From contig WBMV01002769.1 of assembly GCA_013396655.1 (NCBI GenBank), positions 1 to 64,000 of the forward strand: a stretch of 64,000 nucleotides of DNA, written 5' to 3'. How positions within the stretch are numbered: the first letter of the stretch is position 1; each line of letters starts with the position of its first letter. The position numbers were made by a program, and so were the translations under genes. The notes under the pieces were generated by a model, which did no database searches, was not told the origin of the DNA, and saw nothing but the letters and a program-made list of their open reading frames with translations. This stretch comes from Campylorhamphus procurvoides (taxonomy: Eukaryota; Chordata; Aves; Passeriformes; Dendrocolaptidae). Below are positions 50,423 through 62,700 of this stretch, piece by piece.

Positions 50423-53400
50423 TTTTTTCAGCAAAGGCAAGTATCTGCAGTATAATTCATATCAGAAAGAATAATATATAAATTTATATTTAAAAAATAG
50501 ATCTAGATGTCAAATTTTTGCAAAGCTTCAAATTTTATAACACAATCTGGTTTTCATTTGAAGCAGTGATCGTGTTTAATGTTGTCATGTTACACGCCTA
50601 ATTAACAATGCAATTCACAGCAAAGTGGGGTAATAAACAACTTTAATGGCAAATATTTGTGTAATTAATGAAAGCATTGATTTTTCAATAGTTTAGCTCT
50701 TGAACATAGGGCAGCTGCCTTGCTGTTATATATAGTTTTTGCATAGTGCTAGAAGTATTCATCAGGAGCAACAAGCAAAATAATTACTTTTGAGACAGGG
50801 GAACTGAGGCTGTAAATATTGAAGTAGCGACACAAGGTTTTAAGAAAATGCCTGAGGGATATGTAACACAAACCTCATGTAAATTCTCATCCCAAAAGAT
50901 GTTCTACTCCTTGTAGTGTACCAAGTACTGTCATGGAGACTCAAGATAGGAAAAAAACCTTCCAGTTTTGGACAGGTGTCATTCAGTTGCTGAAAGACAG
51001 ACACACGCTGCTACCTATATAGAACTGTTTTTCATCACTCAGTCCTCCGGTCACTGGGCTTCAGTAACAGGATCACTACCATGCTACTGAGCACTACCAT
51101 TCCATGCAGCAATACCAATCTAGAATGGTAAGGCAGGTCAGGAAGGCAAAGTGTGATTTCTGAAAAAGTAACTGCAGTATACAATATTTTTTGGAAAATT
51201 TTATTCTTTCTTTTAATTTTTTATATTACCACAGGAAAGAGGGCAATACAAGGCTTGGAACCTGGGGAAGACATGTAAATTATAGTCCAAGGTATCCAAC
51301 AGTCAGAATTCCCACCCAGACATGGGATACTTATGTTCATACCCTTACTGGAAGGGTCACCATGAGACAGTTTATGTAGTTTTGGGTCAAATTTAATCTC
51401 TTTTCCCCCTTTTTCAGGTGGTCTAATTAAGAAAGAAGGAAAGCATTCTGCTTCTGCTAATGTAAAGTTACACTAAGACATCATTTAACCTAGACTCATG
51501 CACACAAGCTATTAGCATTCTGGGAAGGACAAGGACAAAATGAGTAAAACCTTATTAAACCTCTCTACCAGTCTGCATGATGATTCTAACATAATTCTGA
51601 AAGCCCGTGCAGGATAGGTAAAAAGTGTTTTAAAAGGTATTTTTATTCTCTATGAGAGCAGTGTTTTGTTTGGAAGAAAGGCCCTTCCCATGAAAATGAA
51701 TCTTGGAGATTGCAAGGGAAAGAGTCATGATACATTTCCTGCTGACCTTATGGCAATATTTAATATTGAATCTAGACTTTCTGGGTCATGGGATACTTGC
51801 TGGTGGAATCATGGAAGCATTAAAGGAAAACCAGAAAGAAATGAAGTTAAGCCCTGGTCTGATTAAAATCAGTGATTAGTGATTTCAACAGAGACAGGAT
51901 TTCAATTCCAGACCACTGCTCTCCCTTTGGTACCTTTTTTTCTACATTTGTTGGGTCTAATTAAACACATCCTTCAGTTAAGTTAAATTTCAGGGCATAT
52001 TCGGCAATCTTAACTCACTTAATTTACTGTTTTTCTGTTCGCCGGTTGCAATGTCCATTTAAGATGTCATTTATACTTGGATTAGACATTTTTTTCATTT
52101 TTTTTTTGTTTTAGTTTCTTCTGAACATCAACCCTGAGCTCTGTATAACCTTCCACAGTTTTGTAAAGTATCATCTGCTTTTCATTGATGTATTTTTAGC
52201 TGATGTAAAGACAAATAGAAGTTACAGCTAAATTCTGGTCAGGAGTCATAACTTATAAGGAAAATAAGCCCTTGTGGTTCCAACAGACACGTTTAGGACC
52301 TCAGGAGAAGCAATAAATTTAGACCAGGTAAAGTAGGATGAAGACAGAGATCTATAAAGCATAAAAATAAGATAGAGAAATTACTGCTATATGGGAACAA
52401 AACATGTCTATGCAGGAAAGAAGCCCTCACAATTTATTGTCTATAGCTGATAAGTATGTGAAAGAGAAATACAGTGTTAACAGCTGAAAAAATATATGTG
52501 TGCACAATGTAGAGAAACATTAAAATATGTTTGATGTTCTTATCACAAAAATAGATTTTTCTTCTCCTTACAATGTTGTCTTTCACTGCAGGGGAACTAA
52601 AAAACAAACAAACAAACAAAAACCAAACAGGGAGTGGGGATGTTACAACTGAAAAGGGCTTACTTTCATTAAAAAAACTTAAGTTTTTCCCAACAAGTTG
52701 AAAAGCAGAAGTATTTGACTGAAAATTTGTAATAGAATGCTTCCTGGTGTGTTACTTCTTTATTTATATTTATATCTTTTTTTAGATAATGAGATCAACC
52801 TTTCACAACTGTCTGTTCTCATAAGACCAACTGTCAGGACTTGCCTTCCCAAAGAGAGGGAAATACCTGACCACTTAGGTACCAAAGACTGGCTGGGAAC
52901 ACTTTGGGAGGATCCCCATTGTGGTGGGTCCTAATACTGCTCCTTTTCTGTTACAAAACTTGTTACACTCGCTCTTCCCCATACAGCCATAGTGTGAGTC
53001 TTGTGCCTAACCATAGGTGACAAGTGCCATTATGAGCATCCCAGGCATTCTCACAGAACTAACAGCCCAGACTGAAGACTTAGTGAAGACCTGAGACTTT
53101 TTCAATCAGGGTTAGGTGGTCAGTTGAGGCACCCTTGGGCACATTCATGGCCCATGAGTCACTTCTTCAGTTTCCCAGTAATCTCTCTGAGTGTAACACC
53201 TGAGAGCTTTACCTTTGTAAGGGCTGCTGTACACTGTAAGAGGTCTTAGGCAACGAACTGTAAAGGGCTATTCTCAGATGCTCCAGCAGCACATTGCAAG
53301 TAAAGCAGTAAACAAAACTCCATGAGCAGAAATAATTAATTATAATAAATTTGACACTTTTTTTTTACAGTTACAAGGGTTGAACCCAATTAGTATTTTA

Positions 53401-54209
53401 TAACATATATAGTTAAGCCAGCTTTGTTGTCTAGTCAGAAACCACAATGGCAGAAGGTAGGTTTTTTCCCTAAAAAAACAACATTTCTATAAATAAATAA
53501 ATAGAAATTAATTATTAATTTACCATTTGGCAATTGATCTCATTTTTACTGAAGACTAGTAACCTTCCTAGGACTATAAAAACAGACTCATATCACTAGT
53601 GAGCAACAAGTATGTTTGAATGCTTCTTGCTATTCTGGGTGAAATTCTGAAGGTGTCAAAAATAAAATACCCATCAGGTTTATCTATATTCCTCAGCCCA
53701 CCAGGCCCATGGGTTTTTTGGGGGGTTTTGGGGTTTTTTTAAAAGATGTTGCTTGTCCTTCTGCTATTTTTTCCAAAAGTATTTCCTTAAAATCCAAAAC
53801 TTCATTTTCATGCTATGGCACACAAGAAAGCTATACATCACTCTTGGAAAATTGCACTAAGCTATATCATGTGAAGGTTACTTTAACCAAGGTTAACCAA
53901 CTTCAACAGGACCTTCAATTTAAAAGACAGTGCTTATCCTAAGACATGTCTGGCTTTGGATACTGGTATGAAATATCTATGTAATTTTAACATTACTTTA
54001 AAAAAGAGTAAGTAAGAAAAATACTTTTAGAAAAGATTTCAAGAAGGGATTTTTTTTATATCTCATTAGAAACTGATGCATCCCTCTTAATAGAAGACCT
54101 ACACAGCATAAATCAGTTCCCTACAACAGGAATGAATTATCCCGAGTTTATGGCAGTCAGGTAGTTAATATATGTGGACCCATCTTGCCAGAGCAAGCTT
54201 CCACTCAAA
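50423..54209. other. Unique DNA, no gene seen
   Basis: No gene is recognised. (AAAC)n lies at 52598-52628 and AAAT units at about 53490-53505. A G/T run block is at 53711-53737. A GC-richer stretch at about 52780-53290 has no recognisable protein or repeat. Confidence 0.5.
52598..52628. repeat. (AAAC)n microsatellite
   Basis: Tandem aaac units (taaaaaacaaacaaacaaac and onward). Confidence 0.9.
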
Positions 54210-54400
54210 ATCATAAAATCACAGAATGACTTAGGTTGGAAGGACCTTTAAGATCATCCAGTTCCTATCCTCCTGCTGTGGGAAGGTACACCACCCACTG
54301 GACCAGGTTGCTTAAAGCCCCTCCCATCCTGGTTTTGAACACTTCTAAGGACAGGGCATAGACAACTTCTCTGAGCAAATTCATTCCAGCCTGAAAATGG
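54210..54400 (-). mobile_element. CR1 LINE 3' end fragment
   Basis: The plus strand starts atcataaaatcacagaatga, the reverse complement of the CR1 tail. It continues ggaaggacctttaagatcat, then ggaccaggttgcttaaagcc and ttgaacacttctaaggacag, before the similarity fades near 54400. It is a short 5'-truncated copy on the minus strand. Confidence 0.9.
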
Positions 54401-54747
54401 TCCAAATAACCCATGCCTGAAGACTGATAGCAAAGGGTGGGCTTTTGTCAGCACTGCTTCCAGGAAACAGTAAGGTCTCTTCCTTACATAGCTGTAGTAA
54501 CATCATCAACTAGCAGAGCTTTTCAGGTTATCAATTAACAACCAACCATTAAAAATTTTGGAAATAAATACAAGCTTATGCATTACTTAAATACTTCAAC
54601 AAATTAAAAGCACAAAACAGAAAGGAATTTCATTCAAGATGTGGTTAACAAGTACCTCTCTATTAAAGCAAGACTGGGGTAAAATGTACCCATGCAGCAA
54701 CCCTATGCATAACATATATACAGGTTACATATATAGGTGTGTGTATG

Positions 54748-54786
54748 ACATATATATATATGTATACATACATATATGTATATGTG
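54748..54786. repeat. TA/TG microsatellite, partly palindromic
   Basis: acatatatatatatgtatac followed by atacatatatgtatatgtg. On either side lie similar strings, gcagcaaccctatgc near 54694 and gcaacaaccctatca near 54785, suggesting a local duplication. Confidence 0.8.
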
Positions 54787-55337
54787 CAACAACCCTATCA
54801 CCCTATATATGGATGCATATAGTGCCATGCAGTAACTATTTTTATGACAAGTGATTTGTAGCTGCTCTGCTATGAATTTAAATGTTTTATAACCATTTTA
54901 TTTACATCATTCTCATTTTCCTCCTCAGAGATTATTTTCTTCTGAAACATCTCAATAAGCAATAAACACAAGATAAATGAAAAGTTACCACAGCTGAAAC
55001 TGTAGAAAAGTTGGTGCTTTGGAAAGATGCCAGTCATGGTGAATCTGTTTAGACAGTTTACTCTGATTAATGTTTCTGTTAGAAGAGTCAACTCCAAGGT
55101 TTGCTTTGTGATCCAGCAGAGATCAGAAGTTGCTATATGATCTTTTAAAATGCATTAGGATCAGTTGAAAGATGTCTAATGTTACAGTGAAAACTGAAAG
55201 AGCCCCTAGAGATTAAAACATGTAGTCTGAATGCCATACTGCCCTTGACATCAGCAGGAACTGTACATGTGGAATTGGAAAAATAATTTATTTGCACAGT
55301 TTTCAAACTGACTACAGCAAAATACTAAATCTGCTAT

Positions 55338-55384
55338 TAATATAAAAATAAGTAAATATAAATGTAAATATAAATAATAAAAAC
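55338..55384. repeat. AT-rich tandem (TAAATATAAA-type)
   Basis: Repeated aaata, taaa and atataaa units over 47 bp (aataagtaaatataaatgta, then aatataaataataaaaac). Confidence 0.75.
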
Positions 55385-55907
55385 ATAGAATGATGGTACA
55401 CTAAAAGAGGTAACTTTTAGTTCAATTAGCTTCATCCGAACATGACATTCTCTGAAATACTGGGACCACCATGATTCAAAAGCTGGAGAATGAAGCAACA
55501 GATGTACTAAACTAGAATGTAAGGTTATGTAAGTGCAACTTGCATTCCTCATATCTTTGTTAAATGACTTTTATTTTCAGAAAACTTAGTATAAAAAAAT
55601 CAAGCAATGTGTTTGGAAATATTTCAATCAATTCAATGCAACAGGTTTCTTACAAATAATCTATTTTATTAATGCATTCTAACTGGTATTTTAATGCTGT
55701 GTACCATGGGAGTTTTGAGGAAAAATTGTGTTTCATAGCATTTTTTTCTTCACTAGATAATTACTCATAAGGCTTTCAGTAACAGCACTTCTTTCACAAC
55801 CAGATAATGTTTCAATTCATATCCCTATAATGTACCTGGTCTGGATGCAAGTCTTACCTGAGTCAAATACACTTCAAACCAGATGAAAAAAGAGGAATGA
55901 GAGAGGG

Positions 55908-55944
55908 AAAAAAAACAAACAAACAAACAAAAAAAAAACAAAAG
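55908..55944. repeat. (AAAC)n microsatellite with poly(A)
   Basis: aaaaaaaacaaacaaacaaa, then caaaaaaaaaacaaaag. Confidence 0.9.
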
Positions 55945-57600
55945 CAAACCAGAAAGAATCCTGTTCTCCTGATTTTATGCCATTAAACCTTTCAGACTGC
56001 CAAGAAAATTCTGTTTTTTCACTCTGATGCTATTGCAGTACCAATAAACACACCATAAATTAAATTCACCTTAGTTACATTCTTTGCACTTAACTGTATT
56101 TCTAAGCACCAAGGGGTTTTATTGCCAACAAAAGAAAACTTTACGTTTCATGAGACTAAACCAAATCTGATAAAATAGCTTGAAAGGAATATTAATTGAT
56201 GAATCTGCCAATTTCATAGTTCAGTTATTTTCCCTTTTTCAATTGCAGCAGATGTAATTCATGTCCATAAAATTCTGTGCAGTCCTATTTCTCCTTCCAA
56301 TCTCCTTTCTCCTCAAAGTATTTTTTGGCATATTCTCAGCTGAAGATGAAAAGTCTCAAATTCCTTTGAAAATTCAATGTTATCAAATTAAGGATCTCAA
56401 TTTTTTTCACTGATACTTAAGATAGGCATGCTCCTAACACACAATATTTAAAAATGACAACATTCATAAAGTATTTTTTGTTTTTAAAACCATTCCTATG
56501 TCCAAAACTAGTATTAGAACAGTTTTAGATCTCTGAACCCTTATAAAAATATAATCTTGTCTGAACAAGAACATCAATTCTGTGATAGTCTCTAATACAG
56601 AAATCTAACAGGATTGATTAGACTTAAGTCCAGCCCAACTAATACTTTTGTACATCAGCATCTAGCTTCAAAGCTGTAATAAAAGCATGTTTACAAAACT
56701 TCTCTATATAAAAACTACAATCTATCATACAGATTGATTTCCCCCTCAAAATTGTATTGTCATAGAGAAAAAAAGGTTTTCTTCTTCAGCCACCAGATAG
56801 TGAACTCCTGCAGCTCACTTTTATTAACTGCACTAAAGACTTGAGCATTGAAAGTGATGCTGTCAGCTAAGGAGGTTGATTGCACTGATAGTAACTATTT
56901 TGTGAGGTTTCCTAACACAAATATATTTTCAAGTACTTCTTAAAGACTTAGAAGGAGATGGTGAGATTGCTAGAACTTGGCAACCAATATAACCCCTTTT
57001 ACTGGATAATTTGATTCTTACCTTGCTTGCCTTCTCCTTTATTCAGCCCACTAAACTATTTCTCTGCAACGTTAGACATATTTATATATCACAAGCTCTT
57101 TAAATTCAACTGAATAGCAGAAGGCGGCCTTTTTCAAAGCCTCACAGATGGCCCAAAAGGAGGAGACTTGTAAAGGCCGATGCATTAGCTGTGTAGTTTC
57201 CCCAGCTCAGAAGGTAGTAATCCCCTTTGCAAATAAATCTCTGTTTATCTCTAATGTAGGCCTGACAGACAGAAGGAGGGAAAACTTCTGAAATGGTAAA
57301 AAGCTTGATAAGGCAACCATGACACTAAGTGTCATTAGCATGAAGTAGATTTGAAAACAGAATTTCCAATGGCAATTTTAGTGAAATGGCTGCGTAAAAA
57401 GACATATTGCATGACTTAATGATTTTGCAAAGAAGTTGCAATTTTAGACATGCAACCAGAGGGTAGAATACCATATCTTTTAGGAATATTCAACTGTTTA
57501 ATTATGAAATAAAATCTAAGCAGCTGTTGCTTTTATCACAAAACCAGAGAGTTATAAAGATCATAAACTGAAAATGAATCAAGGCATCATATTATTCTTA

Positions 57601-57634
57601 TAACTAACTACCTAACTAACTAACTAAATAAATA
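57601..57634. repeat. (CTAA)n microsatellite
   Basis: taactaactacctaactaac followed by taactaaataaata. Confidence 0.9.
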
Positions 57635-58074
57635 CATGTCACACTGAGGTGTCTAAACTGGAATGTTTTATTCAAGACATAGAAATTAATTGTTCACTCT
57701 GCAACAACTGTAGTTGTGGTCCAAGAGAGAAAGCCAAAAGGAAAAAAGAACAACAAAAATGATCAGAACATTATGTGGATAAAAAGCTAGAAAATATGAC
57801 ACATTAAAAATATATCAAGGAAATTACAATTACTTAGTTTGAAAAGGAATTTGAAAAAGTATATGATAAACATAGAAACATTTTAAATTATTGATTAAAT
57901 GGGAAGAGAAAAAAGTCCATCTCAAAATGTGACAGAGCATTTTAAAAATGACCTCAAAATGCATCAAGAATAATTCATATGGGGAAGGAAAACAACACCT
58001 AATCTGGACTAGGTTGCTTGAAGGGCTTTGGAATATTCACCTGATAAGAGTTAAACCTCTGCATTCACCAGAAC

Positions 58075-58750
58075 ATGCTGTGGTATGAGCATCTGGAAGT
58101 GGCCCCAGGTTCCTTTATGCAAGGCTGGGTCCAGCTAGACATCAAGTTGAACATGAGCCAGCAATGTGCCCTTGCAGCAAAGACTAACGGCTTCCTGCAC
58201 TGCATTAGACAAAGTACTGCAAAGTTTGAGGGAGGGGTTTCTTCCCCTGTCCTTGTGAGGCCACACATGAAGCAGTTCAGGGCTTCTCAGCATCTGAGAT
58301 ACAGTGAGTTACCGGAGAGAGTCCAACCAAGGGATACTAAGACAGTTCAGGGACTGGAGATCTCTCCTGTGAAGAAAGGCTGACAGAAGTGGGACTGTTA
58401 GAGAAAAGAAGACTCAGGAGGAATCTTATTAATGTACCTGAAGATATTTAGCTGCAAAGAAGCTGCAAAGAGCCAGACTCTTTTCAGTGGTTTTCTGTGA
58501 CAAAACCAGAGACAGAAAGAGATACAAACCAGAAGACAGGAGGTTTCCTCTGAACATCAGGAAACTTTCACTGTTGAGAAGGACCAAGTGCTGGCACAGG
58601 TTGCTTGGTGAGTTTGTGGAGTCTCAATCCTTGGATTTCTTCAAAACCTGTCTGGACAGAGTCCTGCCTAAGTGACTCCGAGTAGCCCTGCTTGAGCACA
58701 CCAATCAGACCAGGGGCCCTTTCTGACCTCAGTCACTCTGTGATTCTGTG
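58075..58750 (+). mobile_element. CR1 LINE 3' part, older copy
   Basis: A plus-strand frame at 58075-58383 contains KLNMSQQCALAAKTNGFLHC and ends shortly after SELPERVQPRDTKTVQGLEI, matching the CR1 ORF2 C-terminal region. Out of frame, the DNA continues as cctctgaacatcaggaaact, gctggcacaggttgcttggt and gagtctcaatccttggattt, and ends at the tail cactctgtgattctgtg (58734-58750). Stops and small deletions show it is inactive. The left limit is uncertain because the first 50 bases align poorly. Confidence 0.92.
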
Positions 58751-58784
58751 AAAACAAAGGATGAAATGAACATCTGTTTGAGAT

Positions 58785-59728
58785 GCACTGGAGTCCATAC
58801 TGCTCAACATATTTGATGGTGACAGGAACCGCAGCAAGTTTGGTGATGACACCAAGCTGTGTGGTGTAGCTGGCATGCTGGAGGGAAGGGATGCCATCCA
58901 CAGGGACCTTGGCAGGCTGGAGAGATGGGTCGATGCAATCCTCATTATGTTCAACAAAGTGAAGTGAAAGATCCTGCACCTGTGTCATGGCAATCCCAGA
59001 CACACCTATAGATTGGGTGAAGTGATTGAGAGCAGCCCTGCAGAGATGGACTTGGGGGGGATGGTTTGATGAAAAACTTAACATGAACCAGCAGCATGCA
59101 CTCACAGCTCAGAAAGCAAACCATACCATGGGCTGTATCTAAAGGAACATGGCCAGCAGGTTGAATGAAGTGATTCTTCACCTCTACTCTGTCCTTCTGA
59201 GACCCCACCTAGAGTATTGAGTATAGTTCTGGTGCCCCCAACAAAATAAGGACATGGAACAGTTGAAGCAAGTCCAGAGGAGGGCCACGAAGCTGGTAAG
59301 AGGATTGGAGCACCTGCCCTACAAAGACAGGCTGATAAAATTCAGCCTGGAGAAGGAGGAGACTTCACAGCATGGAGACCTCACAGGAACCTTCCAGTAT
59401 CTGAAGGGGGCCTACAGGGAAGCCAGAGAGGGACTCTTCATCAGGAACTATAGTGATAGGACAAGGAGTAATGGGTACAGACTGAAAGAGGGCAAATTTA
59501 GGCTAGAGAAGAAATTCATTACTGTGTGGGTGGGGAGATTCTGGAACAGGTTGCCCCAGGAAGGTTGTGGATATCTCAGCCACAAGCCCCAGCTCTGCCA
59601 GTATTGAAGGCCAGGCTGAATCAACTATGAACAACCTGGTCTAGTGGGACGTGTCCCTGCCCATGACAGTGAGGGTTGGGACTAAACAATCTCTAAGATC
59701 CCTTCCAACCTTTAACATCTATGATCTA
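58785..59728 (+). mobile_element. CR1 LINE, longest copy in the window (~940 bp)
   Basis: This copy reaches further upstream than the others. 58790-58900 encodes a decayed reverse-transcriptase segment ending SKFGDDTKLCGV, where the active-site FADDTKL-type motif has become FGDDTKL. It passes through the thumb and C-terminal regions, and the frame at 59254-59607 (117 codons) contains QVQRRATKLVRGLEHLPYKD and later FRLEKKFITVWVGRFWNRLP. It ends gatcccttccaacctttaac, then atctatgatcta. Stops and frameshifts are present, for example after FNKVK near 58965, so it cannot make a working enzyme. It lies 34 bases downstream of another CR1 tail in the same orientation. Confidence 0.94.
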
Positions 59729-62700
59729 GACCAGACAAAGTGTTTTTGAAAGCAGAGAAATATGGAGTGTTTGTGAATATTCTTCTGATGTGATTTCTGC
59801 CTCAGAGATATGAAAGAAGTTCTCATTTGATTTTCTTCTGGTTTGGTTATAAACTTTTTAAAAGGCAAATAAGCACATGCCTTCTTCCTTTTAACTGGTA
59901 CCTCAGCTGGAGTGATCTCTTTAGCACATCTTAGTTTTCACTGTGCTCATCTTATAGTTCTCAACTTTTCAGCTCTGCAATTCAGACACAGCAAAAAACC
60001 AGTAAATGACACTGGATTCTCTTCATAAACTATGGATTTTTCTGAAATACTGCATATTTATCTACCTCCTACTCATGCATATGCTGTAGGTGATTTTTTT
60101 CTGTACTCTGTGTATGGGAAGAAAACCAACTGTATTTATCAAACTCTGTCTAATCCACATCTTCATACACTACTTATAATTTCATAAAGAGGTTCACTAC
60201 AATGACAACCTTTACTCTTCTTTATGCAGTGAGAGATCAGAGAGATCCTGCTCATCATAAGATGAGCCCAACACCTTCAAAAATATTCATATGACTGAGA
60301 TGAGAAGACTTCATATTTGTCTGTAAGTAGATACAAATCATTCTGCTGGTCATAAAATGTCCATACATCTACAATAAACTGACTTTATGGAGGAATGCTT
60401 CTGCTTCACTGCTTTTGCAGCCAAAAAGTTGTTTACTATTCCATTAACTGCAGGTCTGAGAACATTATGCAGCCATTAAAAAGCTACACCTCAGACATCT
60501 TTCTAATGGGCTGGTATTTATAGACAATAAGTAGGGCCAGTGTTTTGTCACAGTAAATTATACGTGAAACATGTAGCCATGGAAGGAAAAAAGGCAAGTG
60601 TCACAAATCACTAGTAAAACTGCCAGAGCTCACAGCCTGCATTTTAATCAAAGCATACTTTATTTCCTGATAAAAATCGAGTAAAAACATTCAACTAAAT
60701 GTTTAAAAAAATTTAAACTGCTGCCATAAATGACTTTTGGCATGCAGATGGGAAATAAGGACAGTTTTTCTTCACCTTTGCCAGAGAAGACCATGTTTTA
60801 AGCTAAGAGTGCTCAGCAACCTACTATCTAACTTGAGGGAAACAGCAGCTGAGAGTGACCAAATGAGTCTTGTGTTTTAGATATGGCTTGTGAACAAAAT
60901 TAAATTAAGTGCAGAAATATTGATATTCCACTTTTATGCAAGTATGCCTAACATGTCCCTGCTATTCAAGATGGTCAGTTTTCAAATGTGCACAAATACA
61001 CTGTATATATTTTTAGTTATTTCTAAATAGAAATAGAACTCAAAAATTTTCTACTACCATTACAGGCATAAATGTTTTTAGAAAAGATGATGGAATGCAC
61101 ACTTGTGAGTTTTACAGCAGAAACCACCAAAATCCACTGAAATTCACAGCCTTTCATTGATCTGAAGAAATATTGAATTTAGCTCTTTTATTTGATCTTG
61201 CTCTTGCAGTCCAGTCCAGCAACATCCCATCCTTCAGTATAAAAAAAATAAAGTATACTGGTGCAAAAGAAACCAAAATGACAGATGTTACCAATCCACT
61301 ACTCCACACTTCTTCCCTGGAAAAACTTACCCTGCTTCTTAATACTTGTGGGAGTCAGTTTATGGTTTGTACAGTGAACTTAAAATGGCATAAAGTGTTA
61401 CTACTAGTAGTGAAATTAAGTCCTTCTATCTTCCTTATGCAGTAATCTGCAGCTCCTCAATTTACTAGACCTCACCATTAAAGCAGAAGAGTTGCCAGTC
61501 CACCACTTTGGAAACATTACAAGGCTATAACCTGCCAAAACTAATATTCTGGGGAGTCAAGAATAATACATGAAGACTGAAAGATGCATTTCTTGCACTT
61601 TGTTAACACAATGCATAAAGGCTCATCATCCAGTCTGCATGCCAGCTGTAAGGGACAATTACACACAGTTCTTGCTCCTAGTTCCTCTAGGAGTTGTCAA
61701 ACATGGATCTCTTTTCCACTCTGAACTAAGGCAAGACTTGCCATCTGTCAGCCTGTACTAACTCTTCCCATTCCACTTCAGTATGTTTTTTCTGTGCTCA
61801 TTTACCCTGATTTTTTTTCTGCTGATTCTGCTTTTTACCTCAGTTGAAAAAGAGGCAAATCTATTTCAGTTGATGTATATGACAAACCATCCTTTTAATT
61901 TTTACTTTATATACTAATAATTACACTGACCTTGAAACTTCAGAAAATATGTGTGAAATCTTTGCCAACTTAAAACCTAAACTAGAGAAGAATTTTCACC
62001 ATATGTCTAAAAAGTTCAGGGTCAAGTTACTTATGTTATTTAAATTTATTTATTATGGCTGTAATATTACTTTTAAGGTTCCTATATGTTTGCACAAATA
62101 TATGGATACTAACTGACCATACCAAAATACTGTGTCTGTAAGGGTGAAATTTTGCTGGAAAGACATGGTCCCCAAGAAGTTCCTGAATAATTTAAATTGA
62201 GAACCTGGATTCACGTTAGAGCTACTTAAGGAAAATAACATTTATTTCTATTACCAAGATTTTCAAGGAATTATTTAGTTCCAGAACTTTAAATAGAGAA
62301 TTTGCTTTTTCCCCTTGGACCAAAAAATCTGTTCTTCAATAGGAAAAGCAGCTGAATTGGTTAAATAAGGATATAAGGAGGGGAGGCAGAAGAAATTCAA
62401 AAAAAAGCTTCCATGAGCATGTGCTCAGGGTGGAAATTCAAAGCAAGATCTTTCCTGTAATTCTCCAGCAGCAAAGGAGGAATATTCAGCTTCATTTTTC
62501 ATAAAGTGGCCTCAATCCTCACCATACTTATAAGAGAAGGGAAGCCTGGCCCCACTTTCCCCTATGCAGTCAATTGAAAAGTTCCTAAAAAAGTGCATAA
62601 ATGTGTATGCAAATCCTTCTGCTACTGAAAGAAACCAGTCATGTCATGAAGGGATAAGAAGGCTTTTGGCACAGCTTCCTCCTCCTCTTTTTTCACAAGG

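Larger units (their letters stand above)
54401..58074. other. Unique DNA with simple repeats, no gene seen
   Basis: TA/TG-type, AT-rich, (AAAC)n and (CTAA)n simple repeats are listed separately. No gene or transposon is recognised in the rest. Confidence 0.5.

Noticed and set aside
50044..50481. 145-codon plus-strand open frame as a gene
   Set aside because: It coincides with a CR1 3' fragment and is mostly out of the CR1 ORF2 frame.
53711..53737. Telomere-like or quadruplex G/T block (G3 T6 G6 T4 G4)
   Set aside because: Only three separate G runs, with no TTAGGG units. It does not meet the four-run pattern and is a low-complexity T/G stretch.
58668..59105. 145-codon minus-strand open frame as a gene
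   Set aside because: It is antisense to two CR1 copies and crosses their junction.
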